From contig JABYQQ010000001.1 in NCBI GenBank assembly GCA_022605405.1, positions 2,976,001 to 3,040,000 of the forward strand: a stretch of 64,000 nucleotides of DNA, in the 5' to 3' direction. The notes under the pieces were generated by a model that was not told the origin of the DNA, searched no databases, and worked only from the letters and a program-made list of their open reading frames with translations. Below, piece after piece: positions 11,081 through 23,410 of the stretch (its first letter is position 1; the number at the start of each line of letters is the position of its first letter). This DNA is from Earliella scabrosa (Eukaryota > Basidiomycota > Agaricomycetes > Polyporales > Polyporaceae). The position numbers and the translations under genes are program-made.

Positions 11081-11795
11081 CTCTGAGGTCTGCAGATGTC
11101 TCAGAGGTGAGAGCGTGATGGTAGTTGGAAGTGAAGGTGCAGTGGTAGTGCAGGTGAGAATGGAGCTGCGAGGGCTGGGAAGACTGCGTCTGGTGGCGCA
11201 CTAGAAGGGACTAGCGCAGTAACTTGCCGAGCTCTGTATCTCCTCTTATAGCTTTGAGTTGACGTCACGCGTGCTCTCTTGGTTTGTTCTCGCGCGATGA
11301 TCTGCTACGGCCACAACGCGGCTCTGGACAACGAAAGTGAACGTGAAGAGTGCCTCACGAGGCCGTGGCCCTGACAACTTCTTGATTGTGGGTTGAATGG
11401 TTTATTGTATCCGTGGTGATATCGAGATATAGCGCAGCGGCCTACTAGTACGCCGGAGCTGTATGAAAAGACCCAAACGAGGGTTGCGAGGACAAGGCAG
11501 ATGAGACGCATGAGGCGAGCACGAGGAAGGGTACATGATGATTGCGGTAGGCGAAAGAGTTTGTGGGTTCGACTGAGTTACGCACTGACTGGCGCTGGCG
11601 GACGCAAAGCGTTGATTAGATTAGATCGAGATCCACCGAGGGCGCTTCGTCGCGAACGCGCTCCGACGCGCGCCGTGCGCCTACGCGGACTGTCTCCAGC
11701 TTCTGACCAGCACTGACCCCTGCTTTGTCGTTCACGGCGTTCTCCATGCTCTGCTCTAATGTCTGGTCGGTCTCTCGCACAATGCATCCAATACA
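11081..11795. other. Divergent intergenic region between CipC-like gene and COG5
   Basis: Serves as the shared upstream region of two divergently transcribed genes. It holds the TATA-like element at 11244-11250 on the minus strand. No TATA was found for COG5, as is common for housekeeping genes. No additional coding region is supported. Confidence 0.5.
11244..11250 (-). promoter_or_regulatory. TATA-like element of the CipC-like gene
   Basis: TATAAGA on the minus strand about 165 bp upstream of the ATG at 11080. Confidence 0.4.
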
Positions 11796-14700
11796 ATGGC
11801 TGATACTTGCTCAGACTATGCTGTCTTCGCACTCCCTGATTTCGATCCAAACGATTACGCCAATGCCATCCTAGCAGGAGAACCGTATCCTTCGCAGTCC
11901 GGAAAGAATAAGCCTGCCAAGAGCACTGGATTAGCACCGGCCAGTGAAGATGTGTCTGTGGCCATCTCAAAGTTGACTTATAATCTGGACGACGTGGAGA
12001 AACAGCTTAAGAATGTGGTAAGTTGCCCTCTTAGCTCCGGCGGTCCCTAGCAGGCTCTACGAAGATCCCTTCCTACGTATATGCGGTTTGCGCCCGCATA
12101 TGCGTATGTAACGAGAAGAACTCGTTTTACGACATTCGCCGATGTAGTTCCCGTGGGCGTACCACGGGGTCGGCCAGTACGAAGATTGCGGACCGTGTTG
12201 CTCGGATTTGTGGACGCTGTGAGGGTACGCTGGGCGGAAGGTGTCCGTATATTCTCACCGCGCCCCCACCACCTGTCTAACTCAAAGATACGCGCGGCAT
12301 ACGATAACTCGGAATTATATTCATCTGGGTCTCTCTCGGCCAACGACTGTACTGACACCGCTCAACAGGTCACAATACATCACGAAAACCTGCTCATACA
12401 AGCTGCGGGGGTATCCGACTTGGAAGGGTCGCTCGGCTCTGTTCGCACTGGCTTGAATGAGCTAGATTCTTCTCTTGAGAAGTAAGTGTAGCGCCAACCA
12501 CTCATCCTGATATCCAGGGATCTTCGGCTCTATAAAAGGGTCTGCTTGCAAGTGACCGCTCTCGGATATTAGGATCCGAACTAACTCGGAGAGTGCTGTG
12601 GCCGGTGCTTACCCGCGATCATCTCACCGACTCCGCTGCTATTCGTTCTTTGACGTTCACAGGCGTGCAGGTGTTGGCTTGCACCGTCTCAATATCCGGG
12701 TTTCGGTGCATATCGAACCCATCGGAAGTGGCGTCTACTGCATACACGGTACCGTCAGAAGATGTGACTGTGGACTGTGGCGATGCAGCGTACCGGATGA
12801 CGCAGTGAACACAGACCCTTGATGGCCACGAGTTCCTTGTCTTGGTCATTTGCCCAACGGTTCCACTGTTGATACACTAGTACTGACCACCAACGCACAG
12901 GCTCCGCGTTAAGATACGCGTACCGTATCAATCGCTCCAGCAACATGTCACCAAACTTGACCGCATACAGCAGGCGTCCGACATCCTGCGGCGGACGTCG
13001 CGGTTCGTCATCCTAGCGCGCCGCCTCGAGTTACAGCTTGCAGAAATGAACAGAAGCGAAACGTCCGAAGCGCCGCCGATCGACACCGCCAAGTCGAAGC
13101 CACAGTCCGCAACTACCCCCACGACCGGTTCGCGTGCGGACACGCCGTTGGACGAGGATGACAAGGAACGTGCGATTGCCAAGGCTGCTCTAACCATCGC
13201 CGAGTTGAGTCAGTATTCCTTTGTCAGAACAATACTGTTCCGTACTTGACCCATAACCACCTCACCAATTGTAGCTGCGCTCCTTGATACGCCCTCAGAG
13301 TCAACAAACGAACCCTCGGGCGACACTGGTCATTATAGCGGAGAACGTATTCCCTTAAGCTCGATCAGAGCGGTGGCCGCTCACTTGTCATTCGTCGATG
13401 CCGCTCGCGCCCGGGTAACCACGGATATGGAAGCAATGGTTTTCACCGGTCTCGCAACCCTCGTGCGTCGACCTCCCGCATTCGCTTGAGGCGCACTGAA
13501 TGATCTCCCATTCACGTGCACACAGAATCAGTCATTACTGGCCAGCTCGCTGCAGACCGCGCACAATCTCCGTGTGCTTCCCGACCTCGTGCAGAACCTT
13601 GTCAGCGACCTCTCGGAAGCGGTTGAGGGCCGCATTCGGTCCGCGTTCGACCTGACACGCATCTCGAAGGACATCATGGCGAAGGGTGTGTTCCTTCCAC
13701 ATTCGACGATGCTTAACGCGTGCTGATCGTCGCAGATTCCACGTCCATCGGACAGGGTTTACTGTACAAGTCCCGTGTGCGTACCGAGCCTACCAGCGTC
13801 ACTGCCCCGCAATGGACTGCGGCTCTATGGGGAAGCTTGGAAAGCTTGATCGAGGAGATGGCGGACTGCTGCATCAAGGTTTACACGTTGGAGAAGGTTC
13901 TCAAAATCAAGCGCGACCCGGTCACGGATGTTGTCTTCCTGGACGAGGCCATGAAGGTTTGTATAAGTAGCGCCTGCACTGGTGTCTATGTCTCACGTGT
14001 GTTGTTGCAGGTTCTGGAGAATCGACCTAGCACGACTTTCTGGGCCTCTTTGGGTCGCTCGCTGGAGAAGCACGCGCGAGATGCTGCAAAAGGTGCGCGC
14101 ATATAGTCGATCTTTGCACGGGTCTTGCTCTCAATTCTCGTATAGGATCATCATTCCTGCAGCAGACTTTGAGCACAGGCTACCCCCGCCTCTTGCGTCT
14201 CTTCCATTCGTTCTTCACCAAGATCGCAGTGCATACAGACACCGTATACTCCCAGACCCAACAAAGGTTTGCTCCCCGGATGGCATTTCATCTGCCTGCA
14301 CCTGACGCATTCCTATAGCACCGAGACGGTACTCATCTTGCGCGCGCTATCAAACTTCGAGTCCCTGTACCTCTCGCGATCATCCAATCGACTCAACGAG
14401 GCGGTTGGACAGGCGTTCTCCGGAGGTGCACGAGCACCACCAGGAATGTCGGAGGGCGTGAACATCGCTCGCGCCGTCGCGAACGAACTTGACTCTGCCA
14501 AGTTTGATCCCCTCCTTGTCCAATCGGTGGCAAGATATGCGGTTTCGGGTCTGGAGTTGATGTTCACTAGGTTGGATGGCCTGGTGAGTGACCCCTCTCT
14601 CTGAGGGATCTTCCCACCCACCAAGATGGTATCATCAGATCGCCAGAGAACGTGCTGCAACGAGTCTTGTTGGACCTGTCGCGACATCGCAGCAGATCCT

Positions 14701-15703
14701 CAACGGACAGCTGGCAACGTGCGTGTACCATTGTTGGGCCCGACTCGACAAGCTCAGGGAGGAGTACCCCGAAAAGGTTTTGTCCATTCTCGCCCCGGCT
14801 ATTGACGTACGTAACCACATACACACCCTTGTTCTTTCGCTCAGCGCCCTCTTCAGAGACTCCACGATACATTCCAGAAGATCGTTGACCCACTCTTGGC
14901 CGCCATCCGGCGTGAGATCGCAGCGATCACAGCAAAGCTGCACCGAATGGACTTCGGCGCCGCCTTCGACCCTGCGGCAGCCATGGGCGGCGGCCCGAGC
15001 CCGTACATGAAGGACCTCGTCGAGAAGCTCACATTCGTCAAGAACGAGGTCCTTGCGCTGTACAACGTCCCCGAGGTCAGCCGCCAATGGGTGCTCGCGC
15101 TCGTGCGCTTCGCCATCCAGACATTCGTCCTGCACGCCTCCATTGCGAAGCCGCTCGGCGAGAGCGGGAAGCTGCAGCTCACGACGGACATGACCGAGTT
15201 CGAGTTCGCGCTCAGCGCGTTCATGGCTGACAAGACCGCACACAGTAAGCGCGGCGCGGACTGGGAGAGCGTCGGGCCTGATTATCGCGCACTGCGCGCA
15301 ATGAGGTGTGTTCTCACGTTTGCCGTGTTTTGCGGATTTGCATATGGACGAAGGAGGGTGCTTACGTCGGGGGTTCGCTCGCAGACAGCTTCTCTTCCTT
15401 GATAACGCTGCCCTCGCATCACCGAAGCATACTGCGGGCCTCCCGCCTCTCATTGTCTTGCATCATATTCTCGTCCGGTCTCCAATCACCCTCCCACACG
15501 CGCTGCATGGCTGGGCGGAGGCGGAGTACGTGCGATGGGTGGAAGAACATTCGGAGGAAGAGGCTTGGACGTTGGTCGAGGGCGACGTGACGCACTGGGA
15601 GAAGATCACCGAGGCGGAGGGAGGTGATCTGAGCGTCGCGGCGGAGTATGTGCAGCTTGCACGGACGGTGCTCGCGAACGCACAAGCAAAATCTGGTACC
15701 TGA
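11796..15703 (+). CDS. COG5: Conserved oligomeric Golgi complex subunit 5
   Basis: Twelve exons (11796-12017, 12369-12481, 12901-13208, 13275-13462, 13526-13685, 13736-13956, 14011-14092, 14146-14266, 14319-14583, 14639-14806, 14878-15305, 15385-15703) sum to 864 aa with intact phases. COG5 belongs to lobe B of the COG tether, which captures intra-Golgi retrograde vesicles. Supporting features are the N-terminal D-Y-A...F-D-P-N-D-Y-A-N start, helical repeats with D-D-V-E-K-Q-L, and the region L-R-V-K-I-R-V-P-Y-Q-S-L. The mid-region ends L-Y-K-S-R-V, and a long C-terminal helical bundle follows (ALYNVPEVSRQWVLALVRF). A polar insert (T/S/P/D-rich, around residues 155-200) looks disordered. Introns 1 and 2 are unusually long for this window (351 and 419 nt). 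Converges on ILV6 with 163 bp between stops. Confidence 0.9.
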
Positions 15704-15866
15704 ACACGAAATACGGCAAGACTCGCTTGCTCTGTAGGTAACTGCTTTCGGTTATCCATATTTCCCCGGCGTACGCAAGCAACAATTGCACATGCAACCA
15801 ATACAAACAAGGCCCCATGGTGACCTGGGGGATGACCATGTTGGGGGTATAGCGTTTCCCAACTTT

Positions 15867-17134
15867 TCAGCCGGGAGGAAGGAGACTCGCGTCGACGGCT
15901 CCACCCTCCTCCTCGACCTCGCCTTCATCCGCGTGCTTGATCGGCGTCCGGGGCATTACCATGATACCTGACGCAGTTTGATCCCCGATGAGTACCCGTT
16001 ATCGAGAAATGGACGCAGCATGTACGTACCAGTACGCGCAGACTCCAGAACACCAAACGGCTTCAGAAGCGTCAAGAAGGCATCAACGCGCTTCGTCTTT
16101 CCGCACATCTCCACGATCACGCTGTGTTCGCTGACATCGACGATCTTTCCACCGAACTGCTGTGAGAGCACCTGGATCGCCTGCAAGTTGTCGCTCTTGA
16201 GCCGGAGGGCCTGGCCAGGGGTGAGGGGGGCGGGCGCCTGGGGAGCTGCTACCTCAGGTTTGGGGTCGGCAGAGTGCTCGAACTGCTGGGCGAGTGCGGT
16301 TTCCCGCTCCAGCTTTGAGTGCTCCAGTTCGGGCTGGATACGACGGGGCTCGTGCGTGGGCCCGCCGAGCAGTTGTTCTTCGAGGTACTCGGGGCCGAGG
16401 ATGGAGACCTTGGCAAGGAGGAGCTCACGCTCGATGCAGTGGGTGTCGGTGTAGTCAAGGACAGCCCATACGGGTACCTAAGATATAATAGGCCGTCCAT
16501 GTGAGCGATTGCGCCATCCACTGTTTGGAAATAACACCGGGGAGGGGTCCCAGAACTAGAATGGAATGACTCACCAGGTCCTCAAGCTGCCTCCGCGCCT
16601 GCTCGACAACACCGTCCTGTCCCCGGAGGATGATGCACATGCGCGACAGGTCGCGGATCTCCGTCCTGCACACGACCAGCGAGTCGATGTTGAACCCACG
16701 CCCGGCCAGAATCCCGGACACGCGCGACAGCACACCCGGCTCGTTCTGCACCAGACAGTTCAAGACGTGCCTGTCAAGTCGCAAGTCGTGTCACAACACA
16801 GCAAGGGCGATGGCTGAGATGAAAACACGCACTTCTTGAACGGCTGCAGACTAGGCGGTGGGGTGTTGTACAGGATGTTCGTCACCGCTTCCTCCGCTGT
16901 CCGCGAGCGCATAAGGTCCATGGCCGGCAGCGGTGGTGGGCGGTGCCTCATCGTGCGCTTGTAGTCGAGCGCAGACGTAGAGTCATCGATAGTAGGAGGT
17001 GGCTTCGGCGCGCTCTTCTGTTCGTCCTGCCTGCGCAGCGAGGTGGCGAAGCAGCGGGGCTTCAGGGCTGTCCTCGCAGTCGCCGTCGCTGCGGCAAGGC
17101 GGGCGCGCCCTGCGGTGGCGACAAAGCTGGACAT
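15867..17134 (-). CDS. ILV6: Acetolactate synthase regulatory (small) subunit, mitochondrial
   Basis: Four exons (17134-16833, 16770-16575, 16477-16030, 15967-15867) give 348 aa. The start at 17134 opens an Arg/Ala/Ser-rich mitochondrial presequence (RARLAAATATARTALK). The ACT domain follows from residue about 101: H-V-L-N-C-L-V-Q-N-E-P-G-V-L-S-R-V, then G-R-G-F-N-I-D-S-L-V-V, and ends at R-R-Q-L-E-D-L-V-P-V-W-A-V. A second regulatory domain carries A-I-Q-V-L-S-Q-Q-F-G-G-K-I-V-D-V-S. This subunit stimulates the catalytic subunit (ILV2) and confers valine feedback inhibition in isoleucine/valine/leucine synthesis. A Glu/Ala/Pro-rich linker separates the domains. An acidic tail encoded by the last short exon is of unknown role. 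Confidence 0.93.
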
Positions 17135-18000
17135 GGCGGCAGCGTGAACGGTGAGAAAGAGTAAGAAAAGAGGAGGAAAAGGAGGATCAGGAAGCCTTCG
17201 CGTACAAGTACTCGTCCCGCCACTGTAAATCCGAGTCACCTCACGTGATAGCAGTAGATCTCAGATTCGACGCGCCCTTCACAAACCTTCACATCAGTCG
17301 GCGGCGGCATGGAGGGCATGCCGCACACAGGCCGCAAATCATGGTGTACAGTGGTTTGCTTTGGTGGTTCAAATGTTCGGGGACTCGCGACCTCGCCCTA
17401 CTTGACCACAGGGCGATGCTGGACTTGCGGCTTTGAAGAGCCAAGCGCCACTAACCGATCCTCCTCGTCTCCTCCTGCCAGGCGCGTTAAGCCAAACGCC
17501 TCCATCAGCATGCTAGGGGTGTTTCCAGAATATACAGGGCACCGAACGTTCGTCCGTGCGGCCATTTCATTTGCATGACAATACCATGCGTGCAGTAAGC
17601 TACTTGTACTCGTACCCGATCCCATGATATCGTACACCGTGCAGGCCGTGCGTCTGAACTAACTACCATAAGTCGTGTGCATACAATACTAACTGTCGTC
17701 GTCTGGCGGTGGTGTGTATGTGGCGAGGATGTGCGTAGAGCGTGATGTGTGTGTGCGGATGTGTGCGGGGGCGTGGGGGGCCGTGGTGAGTGTATGTAAA
17801 GTGTGAAGAAGCCTGGAAGTGCGGTCGAGCATGTAAACCGGAGCGATGTGTGCCGTGCGACGCGGTCCAATGTGAATGTCCTAGTACTGCGAGAGAACCA
17901 ACCCTAGTGAACAGCGGAGCAACCCCGGGGACAGCGAGTTAAAGATACAATACGCGGAATTTAGCGAATAAGAGCAAGAGGATGGAGCATAGGAAAAGGT
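17135..18000. other. Intergenic: ILV6 promoter, with a GT-rich strand-asymmetric tract
   Basis: Between the ILV6 start and the PDK1-type kinase stop, both on the minus strand. The segment 17696-17810 is strongly G/T-rich on the plus strand (tgtgtgtgcggatgtgtg), i.e. a C/A-rich tract on the transcribed ILV6 strand. No gene is seen. Confidence 0.5.
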
Positions 18001-20834
18001 TCATGTCCGTTGTGTCCGTGAAATGCTCCGCAGGCGACCGCCGATGGGGATAGCGCTCGTGATGCCGTTAGCGAACGTGGCCGCTGCGGAAGCTGCTGAA
18101 GAGGAAGTACCATTCGTCGTGTTCGTAGAAGTGACGGGTGGCGGCGGATTAGCCTCGATCATCTCCTTCACTTTCCGTATCCAAGTCGACGCGATGGAGG
18201 CGCTCGCTGCAATGTAGCAGTGCGACTTCGTCGGCTATGTGTATATTACGACGACATCCATCAGTATCGCACCTGAGAATTCCGAAATTGACGCACCGTG
18301 ATGATGACAAACTCCCGCTCGCCCTTCGGCTCGATGGACGTAACGAGAGAGCGCAGATCCTTCTCCCTGTCCTTACCAGAAGGCGGCTTCACGAACACCT
18401 CCACGCGGATCTGCACTGCCCGGCCCGGTTTGTGCTTGACACAGAGGAGCCGATGGGTGGTGAGCACAAGCTCCCTTGGTCGATTGTGCTTCTTCGGAGC
18501 GACCGCCATGGCAAGAAGGCGGCTCGCGCGTCGCTTCGGACCTCCGGGCTCAACCATCGTATTGAAGATGATGTGTTCCCCCGGCTGCATCAACGAGGTC
18601 CTGTGGTAGGTGATCACAATGAGCACATCATCCGAAAGAACCGCAAAGAAGGCAAGCAAGAAAGCGGGGTAGTCAACGTACAGCTCCGGATCGCAGAGGC
18701 CATTGCCTTGTATAGGCGTCTGCGCACGATTCCGTCCCCGGGCTGCTTCGTCCAGTGTTGCCGCGAGCTTCTCAACGGGACTCCCGTCGGAAGAGCTCGT
18801 TGCGGATCCCGTGGAATGCGAGCCGGGACCAGCGACGCGAGGGACATCGATGGGCTGAGACCGTGTCGCGATTGGGATATCCAAAATATCTCGAACAGTG
18901 TCCCGAAGCTCGTCGTCCGGTATTGAAGGTTGGGAATGTGATGGCGCCATGAAGCGTACGCCATCGTTGCTGCCTGACATCTCTTCTTCGACACCAGCTA
19001 ATGGGATCGGAGGTAACGTTCCCGTCCGCTTCTCGCCATACGGCCCGATAATGTCGCGGTGCGAGTGCCCATTCGGCTGGCCCGGGCCAAGGGTATAGTC
19101 GCCACCCTCTCCATTTGAAGTCCAGCTGACGGTGTCCTCCCCTTCATCGACCTCGTCATCCTCGACAGCGTTCTCGTCAAGATCGTCCCAGGCCAACCGA
19201 ATGCTGACATTCGAAGATTGCGGCACCGGGTCCCGCTTCACCAATCCGGCCTCCATGGGCGGAGCGGGGTCGGTCCATAGTGTCCGCCAGTTGATGGGCG
19301 CAAAGAACGGATGACTCCGAAGTGCCTCCATGTCGAATGGGCTCCCGGGAGGTCCGGCTCCTAATCGCTGATCGGGGTCACGAACCTGGCAGAACCACGT
19401 AGTCAGCATCCGATAAAGACAGATTTGCCTTCTAATGCAAAGGCAAAGAGCCAGACGTACGAGAAGCTTCCGGACGAGATCCTGCGCCTGCTCGTCGAAC
19501 CCCTCGGGGAAAGAATATTCCAGTTGCTTGATTTTTTGCCAATCAGCCAGGCCACGGAAGACGAAACGGCCTGCGATCATCTGATAGATGATGCATCCCA
19601 AAGCCCAGAAATCTGAGCTGTATGCGGGCATCATCGTAAAGACGTCATGTTCAGCTCATGGTCGCTAACTAGAAGACTTATCGCACACACCTCTTGCTGC
19701 TCTCGTTGTGCTCCAAGAGCTCAGGAGAGACGTATTGGGCGGTTCCCACAAATGTCTTAGTGGGTTCACCTATGAATTCGATATAGTGAGAAAGCGGAAT
19801 GTGCCGAAACGCGCATAATACCGACCTCCGGAGTCTAGAAGTTTGCCCGTTCCGAAGTCGGTAATCTTTATCCGGAAGGCGTCGTCCAGTAGGAGGTTCT
19901 CAGGTTTCAGGTCCCTGGAGAAGCGCAAAAATTGCAAGGGTCAACGAAGCAGCCCGGAGGACGGGGCGGAAGGCGCGGGATGCCACCTACCGATGGATGA
20001 CTCCCTTGGAGTGCATATACCCCAATGCGTCAACGATTTGAGCCGCATAATAGCGCACACAGTCGATCGAGAGGGAGCCCATGCGCGATATTCGGGTCTG
20101 CAGTTCACCGTTCTTCGCGAGGTCCAGCACGAAGACTGCGCGCGCACGTCAAACGCTGAAGCGTCCGATAGGGCAGTGGCGAGACTCACACAGACTCCAT
20201 TCGTCTTGAAACGTCCAATGCAGCCGCACAATGCCCGGATGACCAGAACCTAGTCGAACGAGGGTGTTCTTCTCCGCGAGGGCGGTCTGCTCCTTCTGGT
20301 GTCGTTTTAGGTGGGCTTTATCTATGCGCTTGATAGCGTACTCCTGACCCGTGGCGAGGAGCCTGCCCAACCACACCTGGACGCGCGTTACAGCATGCGG
20401 AATGACAGCGGGGCGCCAGTGCTCACCGTCGAATATGACCCTTGCCCCAGCTCCTCCCTGAACTCGAAGTCGTCCACGGTCATCCTCCCGTTGACCGAGT
20501 TGTTACGCGACTTGGACTGCGTGCGCGACGCGGGGGGCCGGAGCACGGGCGAGTCATCTTCAGGGTATCCGAGCTCGCGCGTGAGATACGCCGGGGGACG
20601 CGAGCCGCGGGGAGTTGTGGGAGACTGTGGGCTCCTGGACCGCAGGTTTGTCCTCGGCGCGGAGAAGTTGCGAAGGGGACGAGGACGCGAGGGGGTCTGG
20701 AGGGTGAGGTCGGGGGAGGAGCTGTTGGAGGAGGAGGAGGAGATGACTGAGGCGTTCCTGCTGAGTTCCGCTAATGTCGGAGTTGCGGGATGGGTCGTGT
20801 CCGGGGACGGGGTAGAGACCTGGAGCTTGAGCAT
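18001..20834 (-). CDS. PDK1-type AGC protein kinase with C-terminal PH-like domain
   Basis: Nine exons (20834-20427, 20376-20190, 20135-19991, 19914-19826, 19769-19691, 19617-19461, 19385-18682, 18600-18297, 18234-18001) give 768 aa. An N-terminal 115-residue Ser/Pro tail precedes the kinase domain. Landmarks: G-Q-G-S-Y-S-T-V glycine loop, Y-A-I-K catalytic lysine, V-I-H-R-D-L-K-P-E-N, T-D-F-G magnesium loop, and [10 protein letters not shown] activation segment, as in PDK1/Pkh kinases. After a 200-residue acidic/Ser-rich linker, residues about 590-720 form a PDK1-type PH-like domain ([10 protein letters not shown], then L-L-C-V-K-H, then [10 protein letters not shown]). The family phosphorylates the activation loops of other AGC kinases (Ypk/SGK, PKC, S6K type) downstream of sphingoid bases or phosphoinositides. 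S. cerevisiae Pkh proteins lack an obvious PH domain. PKH1/PDK1 orthology is inferred. Confidence 0.93.
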
Positions 20835-21104
20835 CCCAGGCGGGGGGCGGGGGCGGGAGGCGACGGGGAATGTTGGGAGAGGGGGGCGGGGAGAAGGGAG
20901 GAAAATACGGCGAGGCAGGGCGCTGTGGACGACTTAAGCCCTCTCTCCGTTGACGTCCATTCGTCCGGTTCTAGGCCCGAGCGCGCGAGTCCGTTATGTC
21001 TGCCACTTATCCCAGCCTTCCCACGCATACAACCCCGTCAGCCCGTTGTTATCACGCTCAGGTGAGCCATGGGTCGGTTACGATATCTGGAAATTTTGGG
21101 TCGT

Positions 21105-21256
21105 CAGATAACTTCCGACCGGCGCTTCCATACTGGAGCGTTGTGCCCCAGACATCGAACAGATATCGAGCAAACCGATATTGGAGCGAGGTCTAAGCGC
21201 CGGCTGCAAAATATCTGTTCGATACCCAGGGCCGCGCTGGCAGATAACTTCCGACC
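21105..21256. repeat. Direct 16-bp repeat pair with interlocked inverted repeats
   Basis: CAGATAACTTCCGACC occurs exactly at 21105-21120 and 21241-21256. Between them lie two perfect inverted repeats that interlock: CCGGCGCTT (21119-21127) with AAGCGCCGG (21195-21203), and ATCGAACAGATAT (21154-21166) with ATATCTGTTCGAT (21211-21223). The word CAGATA or its complement appears six times from 21083 to 21308. Copies containing AGATAA match the GATA-factor consensus. It could be a cis-regulatory cluster or a small decayed mobile element. Confidence 0.7.
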
Positions 21257-22297
21257 AAATACCCAGGGCGCCCGGTGCACACCTGGGCGTGGTACCCGCC
21301 CTTATCTGAGCTCGAATTCCGCGTAACAATCTTTGATCCTGCGCCTCGCCACGATTCGCTCGCCCCGGATCCGGCCCACTCGTACTGCCCGTCGCCCGTC
21401 GGTTGCGATCGGGCGATCCCACGTTCTTCTCTCCCTCCTTCCCGACCACTCCGACCACTGCAGTCTGCGGCCAGTCTGTGCCCCAGCGCTGCCCCGCCTC
21501 CTCCACCGCACGCGCATACACCCACCCTCCGGGCGCGTATGCGGGGCCCACGCCGGATCTTGCGCGGCGTTCGTGATTAGCTTCTGCTGCGGCCACTCGT
21601 GCGACCCCAGTTTCCAAGCATGCCACACAGTCTCCCGCGGGTCTATGAAGGTTGTGAACCCGAGGCATGAACGTCAGCCGCACCTGTCCCTCGGTCTCGG
21701 AACCACCTTGCGGTCCCGCACGCAGGTGCCCAAGGAGACAAGGGGGTGTAGGGCTCAGCAAGACAGGTATGTACCGTACTAGGCCAGGTCGCTGAAGAAC
21801 ACCAGGCGCAGTGTGGTAGACGCACCCCTCCTATGCCAGGCGTCAGCCGGTAATGCGGTTTCCACGAAAGTGAGCCCGTCGCTTGCTTAGGCAGTGCGAT
21901 CGTGCTACCGCGTCTCTCGCCTGTGCTTCCTGCCACACTGGCGTCATTCCCCCATCCTTCGCACCCTCGCACGCCTTCTCCAAAGCCTGCAGGAAGCACG
22001 AAGACGCGACCGGACAGTTCCAAAACCGCCCCTGCCCGCGCCCGCTATGGTCGTCTTGGACCGGGGAGGGACGTTGCCTGCGCACAGAAGCGTACCTCGG
22101 CGTACCGACAACGCCTATGCTCCTTCCTAGGCGCGCGAAGGCCTTCGTGAGTCGATGTTTCCGTCACCAAGCTTAGCGTATTACTCACAGAAGCCATGAC
22201 GCTACTTTGCATCGTGTGGCATTCCCTTCCCGCCTATCGTGGCATGATACCAGATGAGATAAGTGCATGTCATTGATTCATGTCGCAAGGCGCATAT

Positions 22298-22329
22298 GCA
22301 GGATCCATGTGACTTTGCACATGTCCTGC
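22298..22329. repeat. Imperfect hairpin
   Basis: GCAGGATCCATGTG (22298-22311) pairs with CACATGTCCTGC (22318-22329), with a two-base bulge and a six-base loop. It lies in the non-coding gap upstream of the PDK1-type kinase. Confidence 0.5.
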
Positions 22330-22959
22330 ATGTCGCGCCCTGCACTACAGCGCGTTTGTGGCTCGATATTCTGCGCGCAGGTGGCTGGCCGATGTCGATG
22401 AGCCCTCGCTAGCCGCTACGCTACTTATGCGCGGGAGCTGCCTCGTGGCCGGGTGGGACCATGATAATGACCCCCTTCTATATGGAAGTCTTAGATGCCG
22501 AAGCTCATGCATGGTCTAAAAGTAGCTCGATGCAGAGGAAATACCCTCACTGTAAACACCCAATAGCACTCTCAATACCAGTTGGTTGGCACAACCCAAG
22601 TGTCCGATGTGGCCTCCACAAGCTTCAACGGAACGAGTAACCACGCGACAGTTGCAAACGGCCTTGGTCCGCAGTCGCCCGAGATTGCCGTCCAATAATT
22701 GCCAAGACGTATCAACCCTGCCGCGCGAACCACTGCGCTCACTGCTCAGTGCACGACCGGCGGAGCGACTGAAGTGCTCATACGCAGACCTGTTGCAAGG
22801 TGCCGCGCAACGAACATCGCCCCACAACCCACAGCAAAATAACGCGGACGACGCGTCGGCGGAGCGAGCGTCGCTGGGGCGACCTCACGGCATCGCGGGC
22901 CTCGTCTCGGCAATTACACTTCGGTTTAGCTTCGCAGATCCTCGTGCGCTGGTGCGGGG

Positions 22960-22982
22960 CCCCGCATTTCCCAAATGCGGGG
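22960..22982. repeat. Perfect 10-bp hairpin with 3-nt loop
   Basis: CCCCGCATTT (22960-22969), loop CCC, AAATGCGGGG (22973-22982). It is about 430 bp downstream of the MAM3-like stop codon (that gene runs on the minus strand). Its role is unknown; it could be part of a transcript 3' end or a protein-binding palindrome. Confidence 0.6.
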
Positions 22983-23410
22983 TCGTTGTGGGCTCCGAGC
23001 CTCCACCGTTTCGAAAGCCCGAGGTGGTCCGGCCGTTTGATCCTGCCGGTTAGTGGTGTGCAGTCGCGTGGGGTGGGACGATTCTGCGCATGAGACAACG
23101 GATGACGACAGTCGTGCCATGCTCGCAAAGCTTAGGGCAGTGGCCTCACTGCGGCGACGTAGCTGTCGTCACTGTGCGGATGAGCACACATGGGCTAAGC
23201 ATGGTGCACAGCGCACGCCGCACAGTAAGAAATAATATCTGTTCGAAGGACTACAATGGAAAGAATCGGATAAACCATCACGGGGGCGTCAAAGTCATCT
23301 AGGGCAAGCAATCATTCACAAGTACACACCTCGAGCACGTACCAAAGAAAACCAAACAGTTCATCGTACAGGTATCATCATCCACAGCCAGCGAGAGAGC
23401 AGGTCCAAGC

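Larger units (their letters stand above)
20835..23410. other. 2.6 kb non-coding gap upstream of the PDK1-type kinase
   Basis: Contains no recognisable gene. Open frames up to 227 aa (21078-21761, minus) are Arg/Gly-rich GC artefacts with overlapping antisense partners. The segment 21080-21310 holds direct and interlocked inverted repeats with repeated CAGATA/TATCTG words (listed separately). Hairpins lie at 22298-22329 and 22960-22982. The 3' end of the MAM3-like gene begins at 23411. Confidence 0.6.

Noticed and set aside
21078..21761. 227-aa minus-strand frame in the gap upstream of PDK1
   Set aside because: Arg/Gly/Ala-rich, overlapped by open frames on both strands, no domain, and it spans the repeat cluster. 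GC-driven artefact.
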